Shown piece by piece: positions 8,959 through 17,749 of a stretch of 35,083 nucleotides of DNA. This DNA is from Actinomycetota bacterium (lineage in GTDB: Bacteria > Actinomycetota > Acidimicrobiia > Acidimicrobiales > JAMDDE01). Made by a program: the position numbers and the translations under genes. The stretch covers positions 1 through 35,083 of the forward strand of contig JAMDDE010000027.1 of the NCBI GenBank assembly GCA_023489235.1. Direction: 5' to 3'. Every line of letters begins with the position of its first letter. Within the stretch, counting starts at the first letter, position 1. The notes beneath the pieces were generated by a model. The model had not been told where the DNA came from, searched no databases, and saw only the letters and a program-made list of their open reading frames with translations.

Positions 8959-9183
8959 ATGGCGAACCTCCTCGCCTCTACGGACGTGGATTGTGCTCCC
9001 CTTTGGCTCAAGGGTGTTCAACCCAGAGCAGGCACTTTCATGTACCAAGTACTTGGTGAGTTCGGCACTTGGTGGGTTCGGGACGAGGACGGCGAGGACG
9101 GCAAGGTTATGCCTGGACTCTTGTTCCATATCTCTCTCTATTCCCTTTGCACCCTTCTATGGTTTAGGCTTGTCTTCGCATGA
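8959..9183 (+). CDS. Possible small ORF overlapping the manB start
   Basis: This 74-codon frame ends in a TGA that overlaps the manB ATG as ATGA, a configuration typical of translational coupling. The predicted peptide has an acidic repeat (EDGEDG) and a hydrophobic C-terminus (LYSLCTLLWFRLVFA). No family is recognised and there is no Shine-Dalgarno before its ATG. manB itself lacks an evident ribosome site, which makes coupling attractive. Open frames of this size do occur by chance (about a 3% chance for one given frame), so I hold this at low confidence. Confidence 0.25.
   Translation: MANLLASTDVDCAPLWLKGVQPRAGTFMYQVLGEFGTWWVRDEDGEDGKVMPGLLFHISLYSLCTLLWFRLVFA
9044..9081. repeat. 14-bp palindrome plus repeated half-site before manB
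   Basis: ACCAAGTACTTGGT (9044-9057) is a perfect 14-bp palindrome. Its right half continues as ACTTGGTGAGTTCGG (9051-9065), which recurs 16 bp later as ACTTGGTGGGTTCGG (9067-9081) with 14 of 15 matches. That gives three ACTTGGT half-sites, as in a repressor operator. An exact 9-bp tandem repeat, GAGGACGGC twice, follows at 9085-9102. The block lies about 100-135 bp upstream of manB. Confidence 0.4.
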
Positions 9184-10592
9184 GTTCACTGAACGCGATA
9201 TTCAAAGCCTATGACGTTAGGGGCATCGTGCCTGAACAGTGGGACGTAACAGAAGCACGAGCGATTGGTTCAGCATTCGCGCGGTTTGTGTCTGCCCCGA
9301 AGATATTGGTAGCGAGAGACATGCGGCTATCGGGCCCAAGATTGTCTGCTGCATTTGCCCAAGGAGCCATCTCGGAGGGGGTCCAGGTAACAGATCTTGG
9401 CCTTGCCTCTACTGATCTGGTTTACTTCGCATCTGGCCATCTTGACCTTCCAGCGGCTATGTTCACCGCCTCTCATAATCCAGCTGCATACAACGGGATC
9501 AAGATGTGCCTTCCAGGTGCTAGACCCATTGGTTCGGAGACGGGCCTCAAGGCTATTGAGCAGATGGCAGAGGAAAGGTTGGGAGCCGATTCTCAAGTGG
9601 CTGTAGACTTGGAAAAGGCAAAGGCCCAAGGAATGCTGACCGAAATGAACTTGCTGGATGATTACGCCACGCATGTGAGGTCATTCATCAGCCCCTCCTC
9701 ACTTCGACCTTTGAAAGTCGTTGTAGATGTGGCCAATGGCATGGGGGGACTGGTAGTACCCAAAGTGATGGAGCGCCTACCTTTTGAGCTTACTCTCCTC
9801 TTCCCTGACCTGGACGGTAACTTTCCCAATCATCCTGCCGACCCAATTCAACCGGAAAATCTCATAGCTCTCAAAGAAGCCGTACTGTCGACCTCCGCAG
9901 ACATAGGACTTGCTTTCGATGGAGACGCAGACAGAGTGTTCTTGGTCGATGAACGAGCTGAAGGGGTTTCCGGCTCTTTGACCACAGCCCTGGTAGCCTC
10001 TTCGTTGCTCAAGAAGTATCCAGGGGCTACGGTTCTCTACAATGCCATCTGCTCGAAGGTTGTACCTGAAGTAATAGCCGAGAATGGTGGCAAGGGTGTG
10101 CGCACCAGGGTGGGCCACTCCTTCATCAAAGAAGTAATGGCTGAGACTGGAGCGATCTTTGGCGGCGAACACTCAGGGCACTATTATTTCCGGGACAACT
10201 ACAGGGCGGACTCTGGTCTAATTGCTGCTCTTATTGTATTAGAGCTTCTCTCTCGATCCACGAATCCACTTTCGCAGCTTCTTTCTCCACTGCGCAGGTA
10301 TGTGGATTCAGGGGAGGTTAATGTAGCAGTTTATGACCCTCGAAAGGTGATTGAAGCAGTAGAGCTGAAGGTGTCTGGGACAGGAGCCAATCTGGATTAC
10401 CTGGATGGCCTTACTGTCGAGTATGAAGAATGGTGGTTCAATATTCGACCTTCCAATACAGAGCCATTGCTTCGGATCAATGTGGAGGCTCGTACCGAGC
10501 AGGAGTGCGAAGAGCACCTCCATTGGGTGCGGAGCTTAGTAGAAACGGCAGATAAAGATCTTCGTTCCTCTGTGGACGGTGGTAACTTCTAG
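9180..10592 (+). CDS. manB: Phosphomannomutase/phosphoglucomutase
   Basis: An alpha-D-phosphohexomutase interconverts hexose 6-phosphate and 1-phosphate, feeding GDP-mannose and related sugar nucleotides. The four family sites are present: phosphoserine loop TASHNP (S98), metal loop DGDADR (247-252), sugar loop GEHSGHYYF and phosphate loop RPSNTEPLLR. Length 470 aa is normal. The start MSSLNAIFKAYDVRG fits the family. No Shine-Dalgarno is seen; a TAGGCT hexamer at 9165-9170 could be a -10 giving a nearly leaderless mRNA, or translation may couple to the small upstream ORF. Whether glucose or mannose phosphate is preferred cannot be read from sequence. The Trm112-like gene begins 2 nt after the stop, and pgi/pmi follows, forming a hexose-phosphate operon. 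Confidence 0.95.
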   Translation: MSSLNAIFKAYDVRGIVPEQWDVTEARAIGSAFARFVSAPKILVARDMRLSGPRLSAAFAQGAISEGVQVTDLGLASTDLVYFASGHLDLPAAMFTASHNPAAYNGIKMCLPGARPIGSETGLKAIEQMAEERLGADSQVAVDLEKAKAQGMLTEMNLLDDYATHVRSFISPSSLRPLKVVVDVANGMGGLVVPKVMERLPFELTLLFPDLDGNFPNHPADPIQPENLIALKEAVLSTSADIGLAFDGDADRVFLVDERAEGVSGSLTTALVASSLLKKYPGATVLYNAICSKVVPEVIAENGGKGVRTRVGHSFIKEVMAETGAIFGGEHSGHYYFRDNYRADSGLIAALIVLELLSRSTNPLSQLLSPLRRYVDSGEVNVAVYDPRKVIEAVELKVSGTGANLDYLDGLTVEYEEWWFNIRPSNTEPLLRINVEARTEQECEEHLHWVRSLVETADKDLRSSVDGGNF

Positions 10593-10594
10593 CT

Positions 10595-10840
10595 ATGCCT
10601 CTCGATCCGTTATTGCTGTCTATACTGGCTTGTCCAGAGGATAAGGGTCCATTGCTTTACTTTGCCGATGAAGACACCCTATACAATCCTAGGTTGCACA
10701 GACGTTATCGTATAGTGGATGGGATACCGGTGATGCTGGTTGATGAAGCAGAGCAGGTGAACGAAGACGAACACGTTCGACTCATGTCCAAGGCTGAGGC
10801 TGAGGGAATCAAGCCTACCTTTGAGCAATCCTTGAGTTAA
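10595..10840 (+). CDS. Trm112-like (UPF0434) small protein
   Basis: This 81-aa protein has the Trm112-like signature: LLSILACPEDKGPLLYF at the N-terminus and RYRIVDGIPVMLVDEA at the end of the small beta domain. In many members two Cys pairs bind zinc. Here only one cysteine (C12) remains and CPxC is replaced by CPED, so a zinc site is unlikely. It begins 2 nt after manB, is probably translated by reinitiation, and precedes pgi/pmi. In eukaryotes and archaea Trm112 activates methyltransferases; the bacterial role is not established. Co-location with hexose-phosphate enzymes and, further on, AhcY is an actinobacterial pattern. Confidence 0.88.
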   Translation: MPLDPLLLSILACPEDKGPLLYFADEDTLYNPRLHRRYRIVDGIPVMLVDEAEQVNEDEHVRLMSKAEAEGIKPTFEQSLS

Positions 10841-10888
10841 CAGCTAGCATCCAAATTATTTCTTACTTTGTGACCATCGAGGAGATAG

Positions 10889-11923
10889 ATGCAACCAGGA
10901 TTCAAAGATACTCTCTCCATGTTCGAGGCTGCCACCTCCATGCCTGAACAGTTGAGCGATGCCATGAGGGCGGCAGAGGCAGTGGAGTATTCATCGGATG
11001 GCAGATTCGAGAATGTAGTAGTGGCAGGCATGGGAGGGAGTGGGATAGCTGGCGATATATTAGCTGCCATTGGAGGTGAGCTGATGAGCATACCGGTTGT
11101 CGTGTGCAAATCTCCTCAGCTCCCGTTGTTCGTAGGTCCTGGTTCGTTGGTTTTCCTTCTCTCCTTCTCAGGGGATACCGAAGAGACTCTGCGCGCAGCA
11201 GAGCGTGCTTACTCTAGCGGAGCACAGGTAGTGGTAGTGTCCAGAGGGGGACATCTAGGTGAGCTTGCCGAGAGCAGAGGAACGCCGTTCGTGCGTGTAC
11301 CGGAAGGGATTCCACAGCCCCGAGCCGGCCTAGGAGCTCTACTGGCTCCCTTGGTGATAATCACGGATCAGTTGGGCATTCTTCCCGGTGGAGCAGGTCT
11401 GCTCACTGATGCCGTAGAACAACTGTCCAAGAGGAAGGAGGAAATCAGCTCCGAAGGCAACTTGGCATTGGAAGTAGCCAAGGCAGTCGTGGGGAAAGTA
11501 GTTGTAGTCTATGGTTCTGGTTCTCTCGGAGCGGTAGCCGCCCAGCGTTGGAAGACGCAGATCAACGAGAATGCCAAAGCACCAGCTTTCTACAACAGCT
11601 ACCCAGAACTCTGCCACAACGAAGTGGCTGGGTGGTCGAGTCTCGGCAACCTTACTCGCAGTTCTATAGCTGTGGTCAATCTGCGTCACGGATACGAGTA
11701 TGAGAACATTGACCGTAGAGTGGAGCTGGTAAACCAGATAGTTGCACCAGAGGTCGACAAAGTAGTCGAGGTCTGTGCTGAAGGAAGAGGGGTCTTGGCT
11801 CAACTGCTCGATCTCATCTTTATAGGGGATGTGGCTTCTTTGTATGTAGCCTCGCTACTAGGAGTGGACCCTGGTCCAGTAGCTGTGCTCGATGAGATAA
11901 AACTAGCCTTGCGTTCCTCATGA
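10889..11923 (+). CDS. Bifunctional phosphoglucose/phosphomannose isomerase
   Basis: This SIS-domain isomerase of the PGI/PMI family converts fructose 6-phosphate to glucose 6-phosphate and mannose 6-phosphate. Sites visible are the glycine-rich start GMGGSGIAGD (47-56), the phosphate-binding SIS motif SFSGDTEET (92-100) and the C-terminal catalytic segment SYPELCHNEVAGW, which carries the Glu and His expected of the family. Length is 344 aa. The ATG is preceded by GAGGAG with a short spacer. Together with manB it supplies mannose 1-phosphate from glycolytic intermediates, presumably for the envelope glycans made by transferases such as the one at 506-3991. The functional link to that transferase is inference. 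Confidence 0.93.
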   Translation: MQPGFKDTLSMFEAATSMPEQLSDAMRAAEAVEYSSDGRFENVVVAGMGGSGIAGDILAAIGGELMSIPVVVCKSPQLPLFVGPGSLVFLLSFSGDTEETLRAAERAYSSGAQVVVVSRGGHLGELAESRGTPFVRVPEGIPQPRAGLGALLAPLVIITDQLGILPGGAGLLTDAVEQLSKRKEEISSEGNLALEVAKAVVGKVVVVYGSGSLGAVAAQRWKTQINENAKAPAFYNSYPELCHNEVAGWSSLGNLTRSSIAVVNLRHGYEYENIDRRVELVNQIVAPEVDKVVEVCAEGRGVLAQLLDLIFIGDVASLYVASLLGVDPGPVAVLDEIKLALRSS

Positions 11924-11940
11924 ATCCTCGTGAACGTTGT

Positions 11941-11998
11941 GCCTTCCAGGCTTCGAGGAGTTGAGGTTTGCAATCGAGGAAGGCTGGAAGTTGCAAAC
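11941..11998 (+). promoter_or_regulatory. Structured ahcY 5' leader, possible pseudoknot
   Basis: Two perfect helices interleave in this segment: GCCTTCC (11941-11947) with GGAAGGC (11978-11984), and GTTTGCAA (11966-11973) with TTGCAAAC (11991-11998). Their order 1-2-1'-2' is that of an H-type pseudoknot, with loops of 18, 4 and 6 nt. An overlapping alternative, CTTCCAG (11942-11948) with CTGGAAG (11984-11990), is mutually exclusive with the first helix. The element ends 74 nt before ahcY. SAH riboswitches are known upstream of ahcY in some bacteria, but the conserved SAH core as I remember it is not matched here. Confidence 0.4.
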
Positions 11999-12072
11999 GA
12001 TGGAGTAAGAGACAGGCTGTATCGAATGGTAGAAGACTGTTTAAACCAGAGTGACAAGGAGAAGAGGCTTAG

Positions 12073-13347
<1,275 letters not shown>

Positions 13348-13367
13348 CCAGAACGGTTGCTCTAGGG

Positions 13368-13556
13368 ATGTCAACCTGCAGACGGTGTAAGCCAAGCCTT
13401 GAGTTGAGGTCAACGCAGCCGCAACCCCTATCCGTAAGGACGTGGGATCTTGCACTAACGCGTAATGAACAAGGACGGCTGGATAATACTGGACAAGGTG
13501 AACCAGGCCTTGAGCTCCGATCAACCGTCAACAGACATAGACTTGATCTGTCATGA
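13368..13556 (+). CDS. Possible upstream ORF overlapping the secA start
   Basis: This 62-codon frame terminates in a TGA that overlaps the secA ATG as ATGA. secA has no Shine-Dalgarno of its own, so translational coupling from this frame is plausible. The peptide would contain the duplicated motif SLELRST / GLELRST, encoded by the direct repeats. It is very polar and has no signal peptide or membrane segment, so it is not SecM-like in composition. Nothing shows that the peptide itself is functional; a chance open frame remains likely (about 5% for one given frame). Confidence 0.25.
   Translation: MSTCRRCKPSLELRSTQPQPLSVRTWDLALTRNEQGRLDNTGQGEPGLELRSTVNRHRLDLS
13393..13532 (+). repeat. Spaced direct repeats in secA leader
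   Basis: CCAAGCCTTGAGTTGAGGTCAAC (ending 13414) and CCAGGCCTTGAGCTCCGATCAAC (ending 13525) are about 23 bp long, 18 of 23 identical, and start 111 bp apart. The pentamer TCAAC occurs four times between the ahcY stop and the secA start (13371, 13410, 13521, 13528), whereas chance predicts roughly 0.2 on one strand. The first copy contains a small inverted repeat, GTTGA-GG-TCAAC. Possible regulator binding sites or RNA structure are suggested, not shown. Confidence 0.4.
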
Positions 13557-16372
13557 GTGTACTAACCAAGGTTCTTCGTGCAGGCGAGGGCAAGAAACTT
13601 CGCAGACTGGCTGAGATCGTTCCTCTGATAGGCGACCTGGAACCGGAGATGGAACGGATGGAGGACGAGGAGCTCAGAGGGATGACTGCTATTCTGCGTG
13701 AGCGCCTCGACAGGGGGGAACAGCTAGAGGATCTCCTGGTGGAGGCCTTTGCATTAGTTCGCGAGGCCGCAAAGCGCACCATAGGTCAGAGGCACTTCGA
13801 CGTGCAGCTGATGGGAGGAATGGCGCTGCATTTTGGCTGGATAGCAGAGATGAAGACAGGAGAGGGAAAGACGCTGGTCTCAACTTTACCTGTTTATCTC
13901 AATGGCTTGACCGGTAAAGGGGTGCATGTAGTCACCGTCAACGACTACCTGGCACGACGAGATGCGGAGTGGATGGGCCAGATCTATCGCTTCCTTGGGC
14001 TGAGCGTAGGGTTCATCTCTCCTGAGATCTCTGATCCAGTAGCCAAAAAAGAAGCTTATGCCTGTGATATCACCTATGGAACCAATACGGAGTTCGGCTT
14101 TGATTACCTACGGGACAACATGGCCTCCTCGAGGGAGACCATGGTGCAGAGAGGACATGTATACGCCATCGTAGACGAGGTGGACTCCATCCTCATTGAT
14201 GAAGCCAGGACCCCCCTCATCATCTCTGGTCCATCTGAAGAAGAGGCAAAACTCTACTTTCAATTCGCCGGGATAGTGAGGGCTCTACGTCGAGATGAAG
14301 ACTACGAAGTGGACGAGGAGAAGCGTACGGTTATCCCTACTGAGGCAGGGATTGACAAAGTCGAGCGCTCTTTGGGAGTTGACAATCTTTATGACCAAGT
14401 ATCTGTCAACTATGTCCACCATCTCAATCAGGCATTGCGAGCAAAGGAACTTTATCATCGAGACAAGGACTACATAATTGCCGATGGAGAAGTTAAGATC
14501 GTCGATGAGTTTACTGGAAGGATCCTAGAGGGGCGTCGTTGGTCGGAAGGACTCCACCAGGCTATCGAAGCCAAGGAACGAGTTCGGATCCAGGAGGAGA
14601 ACCATACCTGGGCAACAGTCACTCTGCAGAATTACTTTCGTCTGTACGAAAAACTGGCAGGCATGACTGGTACTGCGGAGACAGAGGCCTCGGAGTTTGC
14701 CAGCACGTACAATCTACCTGTTGTGGTTATCCCCACTAATCGACCGATGATCAGAAAAGATTGGCCTGATTTGATCTTCAAGACCGAGCAGGCGAAGTTC
14801 GCTGCCGTGGTCGACGATATCGAAGAACGATACGAAAGAGGTCAACCGGTGTTAGTAGGTACGGCCTCTGTAGCCAAGTCGGAACATCTCTCTAAACTCT
14901 TGGAGCAGCGAGGCATTCCTCACGCGGTCCTCAATGCCAAACAACATGCCAAGGAGGCACAGGTTATTGCTCAAGCAGGGAGACTGCACGCTGTAACTGT
15001 AGCGACCAACATGGCTGGTCGAGGTGTGGATATCATGCTCGGTGGCAATCCAGAAGGACTTGTCCTAGCCGAGTTGGCTGCACAAGGAGTTGAACCAGGT
15101 ACTGAAGAGTACGATCAAATGAGAAATAAGCTCAGGGAGAGGTTCTCCAAGGAGTGTGCCGAGGAGGCAGAACAGGTACGTGAGCTCGGCGGTCTTTATG
15201 TGCTCGGCAGCGAACGGCACGAGAGTCGAAGGATAGACAATCAGCTTCGAGGACGTGCAGGACGTCAAGGTGATCCTGGGGAGAGCAGGTTCTATCTGTC
15301 TCTGGAGGACGAACTTATGCGTCTGTTCGCTACTGGAGCCATGAGCTGGGTCATGGACAAGGCGTTGCCGGAGGATGTCCCCATAGAGGCGCGTATGGTA
15401 ACCAAGGCCATAGAACGTGCTCAGCGTACCGTAGAGGAACGCAATGCTGAGATCCGCAAAGAGGTCCTCAAATATGACGAGGTCATGAACGAGCAGCGTA
15501 AAGTGATCTACGCTCGCAGATTGCAGATAATCGATGGGTATGATCTTTCCGAGCATACCGAGGATCTGCTGGAGAATTGTATCCAGGAGCTGGTGTCCAC
15601 CTTCTGTCCGAGCAACTTCCCCGAGGAGTGGGACTTGAGTTCGTTGGTGTCGGAGGCATCGCAATACTACCCGACCAAGTTCACCGTTGACGACCTTGCC
15701 TTGGCTACTAGTACTGCTCAGATTGTAGAGAGTATGTTAGCAGAGGCGCTGGAGATCTACCATAAGCGAGAGGAAACGCTTCCTGGGGGGGCAGAAGAAG
15801 CCAGGGAGCTGGAACGTCAGATCATGCTACAGATCATAGATCAACGGTGGCGAGAGCACCTTTCCGAGATGGACTATCTGAGGGAAGGGATCAATTTGCG
15901 TGCCATGGGACAGCAAGATCCCCTCGTAGCTTGGCAGAAAGAAGGCTACGAGATGTTCGGCAAGCTAATGAAGGCCATCGATGACGACTACCTTCGCTAC
16001 GTCATGCATGTCGAGGTGCTCTCTGCAGCTCCCAGTGAGCCCGACTTGGCCAAGGCTCGCTACATAGCTGCCGAGGATCCAGTAATTGACTCTGCCAGCC
16101 TCTCGCGTATGTTCTCGAGAGAAGGTGTGGAGTTAGCGGGTGTGACCACGCCGTCCGCATCTGAATCTTCAAGAGCTGCTGTTGGGTCTACGGAGGCAAG
16201 TATGCCTCGGCAGGGTGGGGCTTCTACCCCTGTGGCCGGCGATGGAGCCGATGAGAGCATCTCCGAGAGGCAGGTTCCATTGGTGAAGTCAGCTCGTGAG
16301 AAAATCGGCAGGAATGAACCGTGTTGGTGCGGAAGCGGGCGTAAGTACAAGCTCTGTCATGGCGCGCGTTGA
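13553..16372 (+). CDS. secA: Preprotein translocase ATPase SecA
   Basis: SecA is the motor that drives preproteins through SecYEG. At 939 aa it is full length. Visible are Walker A MKTGEGKT (100-107), the DEVD Walker B within DEVDSILIDEARTPL, the second ATPase domain with ATNMAGRGVDIMLGG and GRAGRQGDPG, helical wing and scaffold regions, a variable linker (about 850-915) and a C-terminal SEC-C zinc knuckle CWCGSGRKYKLCHG. The zinc knuckle is the SecB or ribosome contact site in characterised homologues. The start MSVLTKVLRAGEGKKLRRL is the family norm. No Shine-Dalgarno precedes it, and an upstream ORF overlaps it as ATGA. The usual upstream neighbour hpf is absent. prfB begins inside its last codons. 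Confidence 0.98.
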   Translation: MSVLTKVLRAGEGKKLRRLAEIVPLIGDLEPEMERMEDEELRGMTAILRERLDRGEQLEDLLVEAFALVREAAKRTIGQRHFDVQLMGGMALHFGWIAEMKTGEGKTLVSTLPVYLNGLTGKGVHVVTVNDYLARRDAEWMGQIYRFLGLSVGFISPEISDPVAKKEAYACDITYGTNTEFGFDYLRDNMASSRETMVQRGHVYAIVDEVDSILIDEARTPLIISGPSEEEAKLYFQFAGIVRALRRDEDYEVDEEKRTVIPTEAGIDKVERSLGVDNLYDQVSVNYVHHLNQALRAKELYHRDKDYIIADGEVKIVDEFTGRILEGRRWSEGLHQAIEAKERVRIQEENHTWATVTLQNYFRLYEKLAGMTGTAETEASEFASTYNLPVVVIPTNRPMIRKDWPDLIFKTEQAKFAAVVDDIEERYERGQPVLVGTASVAKSEHLSKLLEQRGIPHAVLNAKQHAKEAQVIAQAGRLHAVTVATNMAGRGVDIMLGGNPEGLVLAELAAQGVEPGTEEYDQMRNKLRERFSKECAEEAEQVRELGGLYVLGSERHESRRIDNQLRGRAGRQGDPGESRFYLSLEDELMRLFATGAMSWVMDKALPEDVPIEARMVTKAIERAQRTVEERNAEIRKEVLKYDEVMNEQRKVIYARRLQIIDGYDLSEHTEDLLENCIQELVSTFCPSNFPEEWDLSSLVSEASQYYPTKFTVDDLALATSTAQIVESMLAEALEIYHKREETLPGGAEEARELERQIMLQIIDQRWREHLSEMDYLREGINLRAMGQQDPLVAWQKEGYEMFGKLMKAIDDDYLRYVMHVEVLSAAPSEPDLAKARYIAAEDPVIDSASLSRMFSREGVELAGVTTPSASESSRAAVGSTEASMPRQGGASTPVAGDGADESISERQVPLVKSAREKIGRNEPCWCGSGRKYKLCHGAR

Positions 16373-17513
16373 ACAACCTGAACCAGCTGATTGGCAGAGA
16401 GAGCATGCCACCCACATAGGAGAGTTGCGTGGTCGTTTGGATGAAGCCAAGAAGTATCTATCCTTTGATCTGGTCTCGTTGCGAAGGGAAGAGCTTGCCG
16501 AGGAGATGTCCAAACCAGACCTGTGGGACGACCCGAACAGGGCCCGCGAAATTGCTGCTGAGTACAGTGAGGCCAATGATCTGGTGGAGTTGGTGTCCAA
16601 GTTGGAAGGATCGCTTAGAGAGGTTGAAGAGCTCTACCAGCTCGCCGTGGATGAAAATGATAGTTCAGTAGTTGACGACCTGTCAGCTCAGTTGGCGCGA
16701 ATAGGTGAAGAACTCGACTCACTAGAGCTGGAGTCGTTGTTCCATGGAGAACATGATGAAAATGACGCAGTTGCCGAGATACATGCGGGGGCAGGGGGCA
16801 CGGATGCACAAGACTGGGCGTTGATGCTGCTTCGCATGTACTTGCGTTGGGCGGAACGGAGAGGCTTCAAAGTCGAACTTGATGAAGTTACCCCAGGCCA
16901 AGAAGCTGGTATCCTCTCTGCTACCTTCATAGTTCATGGTCGTCGTGCTTATGGATTGCTCTCCACGGAGAGAGGGGTACATCGACTCGTGCGCATGTCT
17001 CCTTTTGATGCACAGCATCGGCGTCACACCAGTTTTGCCTCCTTGGATGTCATACCTTTTCTGGAGGATGTCTCAGATGAGGTGGAGATCGATGAAAAAG
17101 ATCTACGTATTGACACCTACCGTTCGTCAGGTGCCGGCGGTCAGCATGTAAACGTTACCGATTCAGCTGTCAGGATCACGCACTTGCCCACTGGGATAGT
17201 CGTGTCTTGTCAGAACGAGAGGAGTCAACACCAGAACAAGGCCAAGGCTCTGCAGATCCTCGGCGCCAAGCTAGCTGAGCGGCAACGAGAAGAGCGAAAA
17301 GGCCAGTTGCAAGCGTTGAGCGGACCGAAGGTGGAGAACGCCTGGGGTAACCAGATTCGTTCCTACGTGTTGGCACCGTTTCAGTTGGTGAAGGACTTGC
17401 GTAGCCAGTACGAGACCGGGAATGTGGAGGCCGTGCTCGACGGAGATATCGACGATTTCATCAACTCGTTCCTGCGTTTCAAGCGGGCACAGGAGGCGGA
17501 GGGCAGGAGTTGA
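16359..17513 (+). CDS. prfB: Peptide chain release factor 2
   Basis: RF2 terminates translation at UGA and UAA. The stop-codon recognition tripeptide SPF (214-216) identifies RF2 rather than RF1. The catalytic GGQ lies at 260-262 within SSGAGGQHVNVTDSA. I chose ATG 16359 (MARVEQPEP, 384 aa) instead of the ORF-track start at 16296, which lies deep inside the secA zinc-knuckle coding sequence. The chosen start overlaps the secA end by 14 nt, so the two are cotranscribed and probably coupled. No internal UGA is present, so the programmed +1 frameshift that controls RF2 in many bacteria is absent. The region aligned with that site reads through in frame as YLSFDL. Confidence 0.95.
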   Translation: MARVEQPEPADWQREHATHIGELRGRLDEAKKYLSFDLVSLRREELAEEMSKPDLWDDPNRAREIAAEYSEANDLVELVSKLEGSLREVEELYQLAVDENDSSVVDDLSAQLARIGEELDSLELESLFHGEHDENDAVAEIHAGAGGTDAQDWALMLLRMYLRWAERRGFKVELDEVTPGQEAGILSATFIVHGRRAYGLLSTERGVHRLVRMSPFDAQHRRHTSFASLDVIPFLEDVSDEVEIDEKDLRIDTYRSSGAGGQHVNVTDSAVRITHLPTGIVVSCQNERSQHQNKAKALQILGAKLAERQREERKGQLQALSGPKVENAWGNQIRSYVLAPFQLVKDLRSQYETGNVEAVLDGDIDDFINSFLRFKRAQEAEGRS

Positions 17514-17749
17514 ACCTGAGCCAACCGTACCCTTGTCTTACCTGTGACGCCTACACTCGATTTGTTGTAGAGCTGAACTCGAGGTGACCACGCCTCTTTT
17601 CGATGAAGCAAGGCTGATTGTGTACAGTGTCCTCCAATCTCTGGTTCGGTCTCAGCCCCTTGTACTTTCACGACCCTCTTCAGTCGGCTAAACTACCAAC
17701 AAGCCTTGGTTCTTACTCATGAGAAAATTACTGAACTGTTATTTATGCC
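17514..17749. other. Gap between prfB and ftsE
   Basis: This 236-bp gap probably contains the ftsE promoter. The stretch before the ftsE ATG is AT-rich (GAAAATTACTGAACTGTTATTTATG) with no Shine-Dalgarno, but I could not match a convincing -35/-10 pair. A short CTACA...TGTAG stem near 17551-17570 has no U-tract. No tRNA or ORF was recognised. Confidence 0.4.

Noticed and set aside
8993-9214. 73-aa ORF overlapping the manB start in another frame
   Set aside because: It runs well into manB, has no ribosome site, and is less consistent than the ATGA-ending frame.
11941-12072. Known SAH riboswitch
   Set aside because: Gene context fits, but the conserved GAGGAGCGCTGC-type core that I remember is not present, so I list only an unnamed structured leader.
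15065-15664. 199-aa antisense ORF over secA
   Set aside because: It is a shadow of conserved SecA helicase sequence.
16441-16470. Possible prfB programmed frameshift (CTTTGA near the usual site)
   Set aside because: The prfB frame is open through this point, reading TCC TTT GAT. The frame containing CTT TGA has several stops upstream and no start, so no frameshift is required.
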